Source of the DNA: Burkholderia sp. Ac-20365
GTDB taxonomy: Bacteria > Pseudomonadota > Gammaproteobacteria > Burkholderiales > Burkholderiaceae
Direction of reading: 5' to 3'
Length of the DNA stretch: 64,000 bases
Assembly (NCBI RefSeq): GCF_017104715.1
Contig: NZ_JAAGPI010000028.1
Span: 1-64,000 of the forward strand
Both the position numbers and the translations under genes were made by a program. Position 1 is the stretch's first letter, and each line of letters opens with the position of its first letter. Below are positions 17,685 to 26,759 of this stretch, piece by piece. The notes under the pieces are model-generated. The model saw only the letters and a list, made by a program, of their open reading frames with translations, was not told where the DNA came from and searched no databases.

Positions 17685-19549
17685 CTACCATGCACACCAT
17701 CTCTTTCCCGCATCCGTCGCCGCGCCGTGTCGTCAGCGTGATCGACAATCTGCTCGCGTATATCGTCGAGATTCCGGCGGCGCTGCTCGTGGTCGCCGAA
17801 ATTTTCGTGCTGCTGGCGGGCGTGACGAGCCGCTATCTGCTGCATACGCCGCTCGTCTGGTCCGATGAACTCGCGTCGATGCTGTTCCTCTGGCTCGCCA
17901 TGCTCGGCGCCGTCGTCGCGTTGCGGCGCGGCGAGCATATGCGGATGACGGCGCTGGTCGGCAAGGCATCGCCGAACGTGCGCGCGTTTCTCGATGTCGT
18001 CGCCATTGCCGCACCGCTCGCATTCCTGCTGCTGGTGATCGGGCCCGCCGTCGAGTTCGCGCAGGACGAAGGCTTCATCACGACGCCCGCGCTCGAGATC
18101 TCGAACACGTGGCGCGCGGCGGCGCTGCCCGTCGGCTGCGCGCTGATGCTGGCGGTCGCCTGCCTGCGGCTGATCCGCACCGCGAACTGGCAGATGACGC
18201 TCGGCGCGCTCGCGCTGGTTGCGGCCATCGCAGGTGGCTTCGTCGCGATCGGCCCGCTGCTGCACGATCTCGGCAATTTGAACCTGCTGATCTTCTTCGT
18301 CGGCCTCGTCGCGTTGTGCGTGCTCGCTGGCGTGCCGATCGCGTTCTCTTTCGGCCTCGCGACCTTCGGCTATCTCGCGCTGACGACCAGCACGCCGCTG
18401 AGCGTCGTGGTCGGACGGATGGACGAAGGCATGTCGCACCTGATCCTGCTGTCCGTGCCGCTCTTCGTGTTCCTCGGGCAACTGATCGAAATGACGGGCA
18501 TGGCGGCTGCGATGATCGCGTTTCTCGCGAGCCTGCTCGGTCATGTGCGCGGCGGTTTGTCGTACGTGCTGGTCGGCGCGATGTATCTGGTGTCCGGCAT
18601 TTCGGGCTCGAAGGCCGCCGACATGGCCGCCGTCGCGCCTGTGCTGTTCCCCGAGATGAAGGCGCGCGGCGCGAAGCCCGGCGACCTCGTCGCACTGCTC
18701 GCCGCGACAGGCGCGCAGACCGAGACAATCCCGCCGAGTCTCGTGCTGATCACGCTCGGCTCGGTGACGGGCGTATCGATCTCGGCGCTGTTCACGGGCG
18801 GCATGCTGCCCGGCATCGTGCTGGCGATCACGCTGAGCGCCGTGGTCTGGTACCGCTATCGCAGCGACGATCTGTCGGGCGTGCGGCGCGCGACGCGTGG
18901 CGAAGTAGTGCGCAAGCTTGCGATTGCGGTGCCTGCACTGGCACTGCCGTTCGTGATTCGCCTGGCTGTCGTCGAAGGTGTGGCGACGGCGACGGAAGTC
19001 TCGACGATCGGCATTGCATACGCCGTGCTCGCAGGTCTGCTGATCTATCGCCGCTTCGAATGGGCGCGCCTCAAGCCGATGCTGATCGATACCGCCGCAC
19101 TGTCGGGCGCGATCCTGCTGATCATCGGTGCGGCGACGGGCATGGCGTGGGCGCTCACGCAATCCGGCTTCTCCGGCCAGCTCGCGCAGACCATGGCAAA
19201 GCTTCCGGGCGGCGCCGCGATGTTCATGGCCGCATCCGTGCTCGTGTTCATCGTGCTTGGCAGCGTGCTCGAAGGCATTCCCGCGATCGTGCTGTTCGGC
19301 CCGCTGATGTTCCCGATTGCACGGCAGATGGGCATTCACGACGTGCACTATGCGATGGTCGTGATCCTGTCGATGGGCGTGGGTCTGTTCGCGCCGCCGT
19401 TCGGCGTCGGCTACTACTCGGCGTGCGCGGTGAGTCGCATCCATCCCGACGAAGGCATGAAGCCGATCGTCGGCTATATCGCGGCGCTGATCGTCGGTCT
19501 GATCGTCGTGGCCGCTGTGCCGTGGATTTCGATCGGGTTCCTGCACTGA
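17681..19549 (+). CDS. fused TRAP transporter permease (DctQ-DctM)
   Basis: A 622-residue inner-membrane protein. Residues 1-190 form the small four-helix DctQ unit (WSDELASMLFLWLAMLGAVV). Residues 200-622 form the DctM permease (FLGQLIEMTGMA, GISGSKAADMAAVAPVLFP). Together with the upstream binding protein it forms a sodium-coupled importer for an organic acid. The fusion of Q and M in one chain is a known but minority arrangement. Translationally coupled (ATGA) to the binding protein. Confidence 0.94.
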   Translation: MTTMHTISFPHPSPRRVVSVIDNLLAYIVEIPAALLVVAEIFVLLAGVTSRYLLHTPLVWSDELASMLFLWLAMLGAVVALRRGEHMRMTALVGKASPNVRAFLDVVAIAAPLAFLLLVIGPAVEFAQDEGFITTPALEISNTWRAAALPVGCALMLAVACLRLIRTANWQMTLGALALVAAIAGGFVAIGPLLHDLGNLNLLIFFVGLVALCVLAGVPIAFSFGLATFGYLALTTSTPLSVVVGRMDEGMSHLILLSVPLFVFLGQLIEMTGMAAAMIAFLASLLGHVRGGLSYVLVGAMYLVSGISGSKAADMAAVAPVLFPEMKARGAKPGDLVALLAATGAQTETIPPSLVLITLGSVTGVSISALFTGGMLPGIVLAITLSAVVWYRYRSDDLSGVRRATRGEVVRKLAIAVPALALPFVIRLAVVEGVATATEVSTIGIAYAVLAGLLIYRRFEWARLKPMLIDTAALSGAILLIIGAATGMAWALTQSGFSGQLAQTMAKLPGGAAMFMAASVLVFIVLGSVLEGIPAIVLFGPLMFPIARQMGIHDVHYAMVVILSMGVGLFAPPFGVGYYSACAVSRIHPDEGMKPIVGYIAALIVGLIVVAAVPWISIGFLH

Positions 19550-19656
19550 TCTGTGCATGGCGCTGCGTTCGATGCTGAACGCGGTGCCCTTCCCCCTTCC
19601 CTTAACACACGCTCAAGAGAGCCGCTGCGCGAATGATGCAGCGGCAAGGAGAAGTC

Positions 19657-21669
19657 ATGTCCGCACTCATGCCGTCGCCTGACACGTCGAACGAGTTATC
19701 GATCGAGACGCGACCGCTCGCGAACGCCATCCGTTTTCTGGCCATCGACGCCATCGTGCGCGCCGGCGAAGGCCATCAGGGCGTGCCGCTCGGCATGGCC
19801 GAAATTGCGACGGCGCTGTATACGCAGCACATGAAGTTCAATCCCGCCGATCCCGAATGGCCCGACCGGGACCGCTTTGTTCTCTCGAACGGACATGGCT
19901 CGATGCTGCTTTATGCGCTGCTGCATCTGACGGGTTACGCGCACTTCGGCATCGATCAGATCAAAACGTTTCGCGAGATGGGCTCGCATTGCGAAGGGCA
20001 TCCCGAGTTCGATACGGCGGCGGGGATCGAAGTCACGACCGGTCCGCTCGGCCAGGGCATTGCGAACGCGTTCGGCATGGCTGTGGCTGAGGCATATCTG
20101 AACGCAAAGTTCGGCGACGGCATTGTCGATCACTACACGTATGCATTCGTCGGCGATGGCTGCTTGCAGGAAGGCATCGGCCAGGAAATGATTTCGCTTG
20201 CAGGGCATCTTAAACTCGGCAAGCTGATTCTCTGCTGGGACGACAACCGCATCACCGACGACGGCAGCACTGCACTGTCGATCAGCGAGGACGTGAGCGC
20301 GCGGTTCCGCGTCGCGGGCTGGCATGTGATCGAAGTGGACGGGCACGATATCGAAGCCGTATCGGCGGCACTTGCTGAAGCAAAGCGCGATCCGCGCCCA
20401 TCGATGCTCGCGTGCCGCACGGTGATTGCGCGCGGCATCGCGCGTTTGCAGGGACAACGCGGCGGCCACAGCGGCAAGCTGTTCGATGCAGACGCCAACG
20501 CCGCGCGCGAAGAGTTGAACTGGCCTCACGCGCCCTTCGACATTCCGCGCGACGTGCTCGACGAATGGCGCGCGGCGGGACGACGCAACGAGCGCGACTA
20601 TCTCGCGTGGCACGAACGCCTTGCCGCGTTGCCCGACGATACGCGTGCCGAATTCGAACGCATCCAGGCAGGCCGCTTGCCTGAAGGCTGGCAGCAGGTA
20701 CTCGACGACTACAAGCAACGTACGCTGGAAAACGGCGAAGGCCAGGCGGGCATCATGATTTCCGCCGAGATCAACGATCTGCTCGCGCAGTTGCCGGAAC
20801 GCATGGTCGGTTGTGCGGACCTCGAAGCGCCGACCAGCCACAAGCGCAGCCTGCATGCGTTCACCGCGGAAGACCACAGCGGCGCCTACGTGCATTGCGG
20901 CGTGCGCGAACATGTGATGGGTGCAATGGCGAACGGCATGGCCGCGCACGGCGGCGTGATCCCACTCGCGGTCACCTATCTCGCGTTTTCCGACTACGAA
21001 CGTCCCGCAATGCGCATGGCCGCGCTGATGGGTCTGCCGGTGAAGTTCGTCTTCAGCCACGATTCGATTGGCGTGGGCAGGAACGGGCCGACGCATCAGC
21101 CGGTGGAGATCATCGCGTCGTTGCGCGCGATGCCGAACATGCACGTGTTCCGCCCCGCCGATGCCATCGAAGCTGCCGAATGCTGGGCACTCGCCTACGA
21201 ACATCGCAGCGGCCCGAGCACGATGGTGTTCGCCCGACAGACCTTGCCGCTGGTACGCACGCGTTCGAATGCAGGCAACCTGTGCGCGCGCGGTGGCTAT
21301 GTGCTCGCAGAAGCCGAAGGCGGCAAGCGTGCCGTCACGTTACTCGCAACAGGCTCCGAAGTCGCGCTCGCCGTGGACGCTCGCGAACGCCTGCAACAGG
21401 AAGGCATCCCGACAGCCGTCGTCTCGCTGCCGTGCTGGGAGCGCTTCGACGAGCAGGACCGCGCCTATCGACAGAGCGTGCTCGGTGTGGACACGGTGCG
21501 TGTCGGCGTCGAAGCGGCCCTGCGATTCGGCTGGGACCGCTATCTCGGCGAGCGAGGCGGCTTTGTCGGCATGACGGGCTTTGGCGCGTCGGGCCCGGCG
21601 GAAGCTTTATACGAACACTTCGGCATCACGCCCGCGCATATCGTCGCGGAAGCAAAGCGTCATCTTTGA
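19657..21669 (+). CDS. transketolase, full length
   Basis: A 670-residue single-chain transketolase. TPP motif GDGCLQEGIGQEM...DDN, pyrimidine-domain Glu in HCGVREHVMGAMANGMA, conserved His in SNGHGSMLLYALLHLTGY and GPTHQPVE, and a full C-terminal domain. Start at 19657 with AAGGAG five bases upstream. It is the second transketolase of this operon, downstream of the TRAP importer. A plain housekeeping role is unlikely here. It may use a different donor or acceptor from the split enzyme, for example hydroxypyruvate, but that is inference. Confidence 0.94.
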   Translation: MSALMPSPDTSNELSIETRPLANAIRFLAIDAIVRAGEGHQGVPLGMAEIATALYTQHMKFNPADPEWPDRDRFVLSNGHGSMLLYALLHLTGYAHFGIDQIKTFREMGSHCEGHPEFDTAAGIEVTTGPLGQGIANAFGMAVAEAYLNAKFGDGIVDHYTYAFVGDGCLQEGIGQEMISLAGHLKLGKLILCWDDNRITDDGSTALSISEDVSARFRVAGWHVIEVDGHDIEAVSAALAEAKRDPRPSMLACRTVIARGIARLQGQRGGHSGKLFDADANAAREELNWPHAPFDIPRDVLDEWRAAGRRNERDYLAWHERLAALPDDTRAEFERIQAGRLPEGWQQVLDDYKQRTLENGEGQAGIMISAEINDLLAQLPERMVGCADLEAPTSHKRSLHAFTAEDHSGAYVHCGVREHVMGAMANGMAAHGGVIPLAVTYLAFSDYERPAMRMAALMGLPVKFVFSHDSIGVGRNGPTHQPVEIIASLRAMPNMHVFRPADAIEAAECWALAYEHRSGPSTMVFARQTLPLVRTRSNAGNLCARGGYVLAEAEGGKRAVTLLATGSEVALAVDARERLQQEGIPTAVVSLPCWERFDEQDRAYRQSVLGVDTVRVGVEAALRFGWDRYLGERGGFVGMTGFGASGPAEALYEHFGITPAHIVAEAKRHL

Positions 21670-21695
21670 ACGATCGCAATTCAACAGGAACCAGC

Positions 21696-22652
21696 ATGCA
21701 GAAGATCGTCTTTCTCGACCGCGCGACGCTTGCGCCGCAAATCAGGCTCGCGCGGCCTTCATTCGAACACGAGCTGATCGAGTATGGCCATACGAGCGCG
21801 GATCAGGTGGCCGCGCGTCTGGACGGCGCCACCATCGCGATCACCAACAAGGTGCCGCTTACTGCCGATACGATCGCACGCCTGCCTTCGCTGAAGCTCG
21901 TCGCGGTCGCGGCAACAGGAACGGATTGCGTCGACAAGCAAGCGTGCGAGCGGCACGGCATCCGAGTATCGAACATTCGCGGGTATGCCGTGAATACAGT
22001 GCCCGAGCATACGTTCGCGTTGATGCTCGCGTTGCGGCGCAATCTGATCGCCTATCGCGATGACGTGCTCAACGGCGAATGGCAGAAGTCCGGGCAATTC
22101 TGCTTTTTCAATCACGCAATACACGATCTCGGCGGAATGACACTCGGCATCATCGGCGAAGGTGTGCTCGGGCAACGTGTGGCGGAGATCGCGAAAGCAT
22201 TCGGCATGCGCACGCTGTTCGCTGCGCACAAAGGACGTGACGGACTTGGTCCGCTCTACACGCCCTGGGATGAAGTGCTCGCAACGAGCGACGTCATCAC
22301 GATACACAGCCCGCTTACGCCACAAACGCGCGGCATGCTTGCCATGCCCGAGTTTCGCGCGATGAAGCGCAAGCCGCTGATCATCAACACGGCGCGCGGC
22401 GGGCTGGTGGATGAAGATGCCCTGGTGCGCGCGCTCGATGAAGGACTGATCGGCGGCATCGGCTTCGACGTGCTGACAAGCGAGCCGCCCACCGACGACA
22501 ACCCGCTGATGCGCATCGCGAACCGTCCGAATGTGATCGTGACGCCGCACGTCGCGTGGGCATCGGATGAGGCGCAGCAGGCGCTCGCGGATCAGTTGAT
22601 GGACAACATCGCGAAGTTCGTCAGCGGTTCGCCGGTGAACGTCGTGGTGTAA
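21696..22652 (+). CDS. D-2-hydroxyacid dehydrogenase, hydroxypyruvate/glyoxylate reductase-like
   Basis: A 318-residue NAD(P)H-dependent enzyme. The nucleotide motif is LGIIGEGVLGQRVAE, the catalytic Arg is in INTARGGLVDE, and the catalytic His is in VTPHVAWAS. The closest functional group by motif is glycerate dehydrogenase/hydroxypyruvate reductase. In this operon it could reduce a 2-keto acid released by transketolase, or provide glycerate. Last gene of the operon, 26 bases after the transketolase, and followed by a hairpin terminator. Confidence 0.88.
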   Translation: MQKIVFLDRATLAPQIRLARPSFEHELIEYGHTSADQVAARLDGATIAITNKVPLTADTIARLPSLKLVAVAATGTDCVDKQACERHGIRVSNIRGYAVNTVPEHTFALMLALRRNLIAYRDDVLNGEWQKSGQFCFFNHAIHDLGGMTLGIIGEGVLGQRVAEIAKAFGMRTLFAAHKGRDGLGPLYTPWDEVLATSDVITIHSPLTPQTRGMLAMPEFRAMKRKPLIINTARGGLVDEDALVRALDEGLIGGIGFDVLTSEPPTDDNPLMRIANRPNVIVTPHVAWASDEAQQALADQLMDNIAKFVSGSPVNVVV

Positions 22653-23077
22653 CGCGAACGCGTTTCTGACGAATCGCCACGATACGGCTTGCAATGCATA
22701 TGAGCGCCGCTTACACGCAACGTAAGCGGCGTTTCTCGACGTTTACGTTTGCATCACATCGCAGCCTTCTTTTCTGCTGACTGTTTTTACCTAAGCATGT
22801 GCGGCGGCACAGTCTTGACGACTGGCGGGTAGTGACGATAACAGACCGTTAGTCGCGTTTGCGCCCGTACATCAGCACGCTTCGCGTTTACCGCAGATAA
22901 CACTTCCCTTCCCCACGCCCGCCATCGCTGAAACGAGACTGACATCTATTTCGAGCGCGACACACCGTAACGCGAAGCAACACCCACGTAACCCGTCGTC
23001 GCGCGAGCGCTCCTAGCATCGTTGTCACTTCGCCCGCTGCGTACCCTCGCGCGCCGGGCCGTCTCCGACAACCGCCG
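22653..23077. other. intergenic region before the RND pump
   Basis: Holds the terminator at 22705-22731. Beyond it I see no gene and no clear operator. The pump start has no good ribosome site. Confidence 0.6.
22705..22731 (+). terminator. hairpin terminator after the transketolase operon
   Basis: CGCCGCTTAC (22705-22714), seven-base loop, GTAAGCGGCG (22722-22731): a perfect 10-bp stem followed by TTTCTCG. The T-tract is short, so termination may be partial. Confidence 0.7.
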
Positions 23078-26000
23078 ATGAACCTTTCGCGTCCCTTTAT
23101 CGAACGCCCGGTGGCGACGACGCTGCTTTCGCTTGGCATCGCGCTCGCGGGCATATTTGCTTTCGTCAGGCTTCCAGTCGCGCCGCTGCCGCAAGTCGAT
23201 TTCCCCACTATCTCCGTGCAGGCCAGCCTGCCCGGCGCGAGTCCGGACACGGTGGCGAACAGTGTCGCCAGTCCGCTCGAACGACATCTCGGGCAAATCG
23301 CCGACGTGACTGAAATGACGTCGCAAAGCTCGGTCGGCATGACGCGCATCACGCTGCAGTTCGGACTCGACCGCAACATCGATGGCGCGGCGCGCGACGT
23401 GCAGGCCGCCATCAACGCGGCGCGTGCCGATCTGCCTTCGAGCCTCAAGAGCAATCCGACCTATCGCAAGGTCAATCCCGCCGATGCACCCGTGCTCATC
23501 CTCGCGCTCACGTCGCACACGCTGACACAGGCAAAGCTCTACGATCTCGCGTCGACGATACTCGTGCAGTCGTTATCCCAACTTCCCGGCGTCGGCGAAG
23601 TCGATGTGAACGGTTCGGCCAATCCTGCTGTGCGCGTCGAGCTGAATCCGACTGCGCTTTATCACTACGGCATCGGCCTCGAAGATGTGCGCGCCGCGCT
23701 TGCGTCGGCGAATGCGAACAGCCCGAAGGGAATCATCGAAAGCGAAGGCCGACGTTTTCAGCTCTATGCGAACGATCAGGCGCGCACCGCGGCACAGTAC
23801 AAGGATCTCGTGATCGCGTATCGCAACGGCGCGGGCGTGCGTCTGTCGGATGTCGCCGAAGTCGTCGACTCCGTCGAAGACCTGCGCAACCTCGGCCTCG
23901 CGGGCAACAACCAGCCGTCCGTGCTGGTGATTCTCTACCGGCAGCCTGGCGCGAACATCATCAGCACAGTCGACACAATCCGCGCGACCATCGCGCAACT
24001 CAAACCCGCGCTGCCCGCCGACATCGACATTCTCGAAGCCTCGGACCGGTCGACCACGATCCGCGCGTCATTGCGCGACACGGAAGCGACGCTGCTGATC
24101 GCGGTTGTGCTCGTGATTCTCGTTGTGTTCTTCTTTCTCGGCAGTGCGCGCGCCGCATTGATTCCGAGTGCCGCCGTGCCGGTGTCGATCATCGGCACGT
24201 TCGCGGTGATGTATCTGCTCGGCTATTCGATCGACAACCTGTCGCTGATGGCGTTGACGGTTGCGACGGGCTTCGTGGTCGACGATGCGATCGTCGTGCT
24301 GGAAAACATCGCGCGTCACATCGAAGCGGGCAAATCGCGCATGCAGGCGGCACTGCTCGGCGCGCGCGAAGTGGGCTTCACCGTGCTGTCCATTTCGATC
24401 TCGCTGATTGCCGTGTTCATTCCGATTCTGCTGATGGGCGGCATCATCGGGCGGCTGTTTCGCGAGTTTGCCGTTACGTTATCGGTGGCGATACTGGTTT
24501 CGCTGGCTGTGTCGCTTACGCTGACGCCCATGATGTGTTCGCGCCTACTCGCTAACCAGAAGCACGACGGCGGCGCTTCCGTATCCAGATCGCGCATGCA
24601 GCGTTTCGCGAATCTGCTGGCGCAGCCGCTGGATCGCATGCGTGACGGTTATGCGCGGACTCTTAACTGGTCACTGCGTCATCCCGTGCTGATGATGTCA
24701 CTGCTGCTCGTCACCATCGCGCTCAATGTATTTCTCTACATCGCGATTCCCAAGGGTTTCTTTCCGCAGGAAGACACGGGCCGGTTGATCGGCGGCATTC
24801 AGGGCGACCAGAGCGTGTCCTTTCAGTCGATGGAAATCAAGCTCAAGCAACTGATGCAGATCGTTCGCTCCGACCCTGCGGTGGCGACGGTTGTCGGCTT
24901 CACAGGCGGACGACAGACGAACACCGGTTTCATCTTCGTATCGTTGAAACCTCTGTCACAGCGCAATAAAACTGCCGATGAAGTCATCGCGCGACTGCGC
25001 CCCGCGTTGAACCACGTGGCGGGCGCGCGGCTCTATCTGCAACCGGTGCAGGATATCCGCGTGGGCGGCAGGCAGAGCAATGCGCAGTATCAGTTGACGC
25101 TGCTGGGCGACACGAGCGCCGAGGTTTACAAATGGGCACCCCGATTGACGCAGGCCATGCAGGCGCTGCCCGAACTCGAAGACGTCAACTCGGACCAGCA
25201 GCAAAGCGGACTGGAAGCCGATGTCGATATCGATCGCGCGACGGCGGCGCGTCTTGGCATCACGCCGTCGCAGATCGACAACACGCTGTACGACGCGTTC
25301 GGCCAGCGGCTCGTCTCGACAATCTACAACGCGATGAACCAGTACTACGTGGTGATGGAAGTCGCGCCGCGTTACTGGCAGCATCCCGAAACGCTCAACG
25401 ATCTGTACGTCAGCACATCGGGCGGCAATCCGAGCGGCACACAATCGACCAACTTCGTCGCCGGCACGGTAAGCGGCCCCACCACGGCGAGCACGACGCA
25501 AAGCAGTTCGAACGCTGCGCAGGCGGCCGGAACCGTGCAGGCTGTCACGACGCCCGGCGGAACGGCGACGCCCACTGAGCCCATTGCCGCCTCCACAAGT
25601 GCAGCATCGGCGGCGAGCGCAGACGCCGCCAGCAGCACCAGCGCGGCATCCGACGTCACCGTCACGCTTCCCACACCGGGCGCTACGTCGTTCGCACTCG
25701 CCGTTCCCGCGCTGAACAGCACGAGCACGAATAGCACGACGTCTTCTACATCGAGCACGGCCGCCAGCGTCGCAGCAGATTCGGCCCGCAACCTGGCACT
25801 CAATTCGCTTGCGGCAAGCGGGCATTCGAGTGCATCGGCAGGCACGTCCGTCAGCACCGCGCAGGAAACCATGATTCCGTTCAGCGCGTTCGCCCGCTTC
25901 AAGCCGGGACACACCGCGCTCGGCGTCAACCATCAGGGCAACTTCGTCGCGACGACGATTTCGTTCAACCTGCCGCCGCATGAATCGCTTTCCACAGCGA

Positions 26001-26623
26001 TGTCGGCGATAAACAGCACGATGGTCAGCATCGGTATGCCCGCGTCGATCCACGCGAGCTTCGAAGGTACGGCGCGTACCTTCCAGCAGTCGTTATCGGA
26101 TGAACCGCTGCTGGTATTAGCCGCCCTGCTTTCCGTGTACATCGTGCTTGGCGTGCTCTACGAGAGCTACGCGCACCCGCTCACGATTCTCTCGACGCTG
26201 CCCTCCGCCGGCGTTGGCGCACTGCTTGCGCTGATGCTGTTCCGCGTCGAATTCACCGTGATGTCGCTGATCGGCGTGATCCTGCTGATCGGTATCGTCA
26301 AGAAGAACGCGATCATGATGGTCGACTTCGCAATCGAAGCATCGCGCAACGGCATGTCGCCGCGCGATGCGATCTACCACGCGAGCCTGATGCGCTTTCG
26401 CCCCATCATGATGACGACCTGCGCCGCGCTGCTCGGCGCGCTGCCGCTGGCGCTCGGTACCAGCGAAGGTGCCGATCTGCGCCGGCCGCTGGGGATTTCG
26501 ATTGTCGGTGGCCTGATTGTCAGTCAGATGCTGACCTTGTACACGACACCCGTCGTCTATCTGTACGTCGATCGTCTTGGGGGCTGGCTGCGCACGCGTT
26601 TTGCGCGGCAAGCGCTTCAGTGA
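23078..26623 (+). CDS. RND-family efflux permease, MdtC-like, with low-complexity insertion
   Basis: A 1181-residue proton-driven inner-membrane pump of the HAE1 branch, closest in motif to MdtB/MdtC: LPVAPLPQVDFPTISVQASLPGASPDTV, TGFVVDDAIVVLENIARHIEAG with the proton-relay Asp pair, GGRQSNAQYQ and GIVKKNAIMMVDFA. Homologues are about 1030-1040 residues. The excess is a Ser/Thr/Ala-rich stretch at roughly residues 778-929 (25410-25865), between LNDLYVS and MIPFSAFARF, in the second periplasmic/docking part. No membrane-fusion partner or outer-membrane channel is adjacent, so it must use partners encoded elsewhere or be an orphan. The frame is intact across the insertion. Confidence 0.93.
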   Translation: MNLSRPFIERPVATTLLSLGIALAGIFAFVRLPVAPLPQVDFPTISVQASLPGASPDTVANSVASPLERHLGQIADVTEMTSQSSVGMTRITLQFGLDRNIDGAARDVQAAINAARADLPSSLKSNPTYRKVNPADAPVLILALTSHTLTQAKLYDLASTILVQSLSQLPGVGEVDVNGSANPAVRVELNPTALYHYGIGLEDVRAALASANANSPKGIIESEGRRFQLYANDQARTAAQYKDLVIAYRNGAGVRLSDVAEVVDSVEDLRNLGLAGNNQPSVLVILYRQPGANIISTVDTIRATIAQLKPALPADIDILEASDRSTTIRASLRDTEATLLIAVVLVILVVFFFLGSARAALIPSAAVPVSIIGTFAVMYLLGYSIDNLSLMALTVATGFVVDDAIVVLENIARHIEAGKSRMQAALLGAREVGFTVLSISISLIAVFIPILLMGGIIGRLFREFAVTLSVAILVSLAVSLTLTPMMCSRLLANQKHDGGASVSRSRMQRFANLLAQPLDRMRDGYARTLNWSLRHPVLMMSLLLVTIALNVFLYIAIPKGFFPQEDTGRLIGGIQGDQSVSFQSMEIKLKQLMQIVRSDPAVATVVGFTGGRQTNTGFIFVSLKPLSQRNKTADEVIARLRPALNHVAGARLYLQPVQDIRVGGRQSNAQYQLTLLGDTSAEVYKWAPRLTQAMQALPELEDVNSDQQQSGLEADVDIDRATAARLGITPSQIDNTLYDAFGQRLVSTIYNAMNQYYVVMEVAPRYWQHPETLNDLYVSTSGGNPSGTQSTNFVAGTVSGPTTASTTQSSSNAAQAAGTVQAVTTPGGTATPTEPIAASTSAASAASADAASSTSAASDVTVTLPTPGATSFALAVPALNSTSTNSTTSSTSSTAASVAADSARNLALNSLAASGHSSASAGTSVSTAQETMIPFSAFARFKPGHTALGVNHQGNFVATTISFNLPPHESLSTAMSAINSTMVSIGMPASIHASFEGTARTFQQSLSDEPLLVLAALLSVYIVLGVLYESYAHPLTILSTLPSAGVGALLALMLFRVEFTVMSLIGVILLIGIVKKNAIMMVDFAIEASRNGMSPRDAIYHASLMRFRPIMMTTCAALLGALPLALGTSEGADLRRPLGISIVGGLIVSQMLTLYTTPVVYLYVDRLGGWLRTRFARQALQ

Positions 26624-26759
26624 GCACGCGCGTTCCGCGACCCATTCCTCAAGTCTGCTCGAATTCCCGTTTGGGTCATCGGCTTGCTCTCTGTTCTGGA
26701 CGGCTTCTTCCGTTGACGAAGCGGTCGTCAACGCTCCGCCATTTTCCAAAGGCCGTCTG

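Noticed and set aside
17609..19558. 649-codon open frame antisense to the TRAP permease
   Set aside because: Asp/His/Arg/Gln-rich composition typical of a mirror frame in high-GC DNA; the plus-strand permease is unambiguous.
24956..26053. 365-codon open frame antisense to the RND pump
   Set aside because: Arg/Cys-rich shadow of the pump gene; no ribosome site or family.
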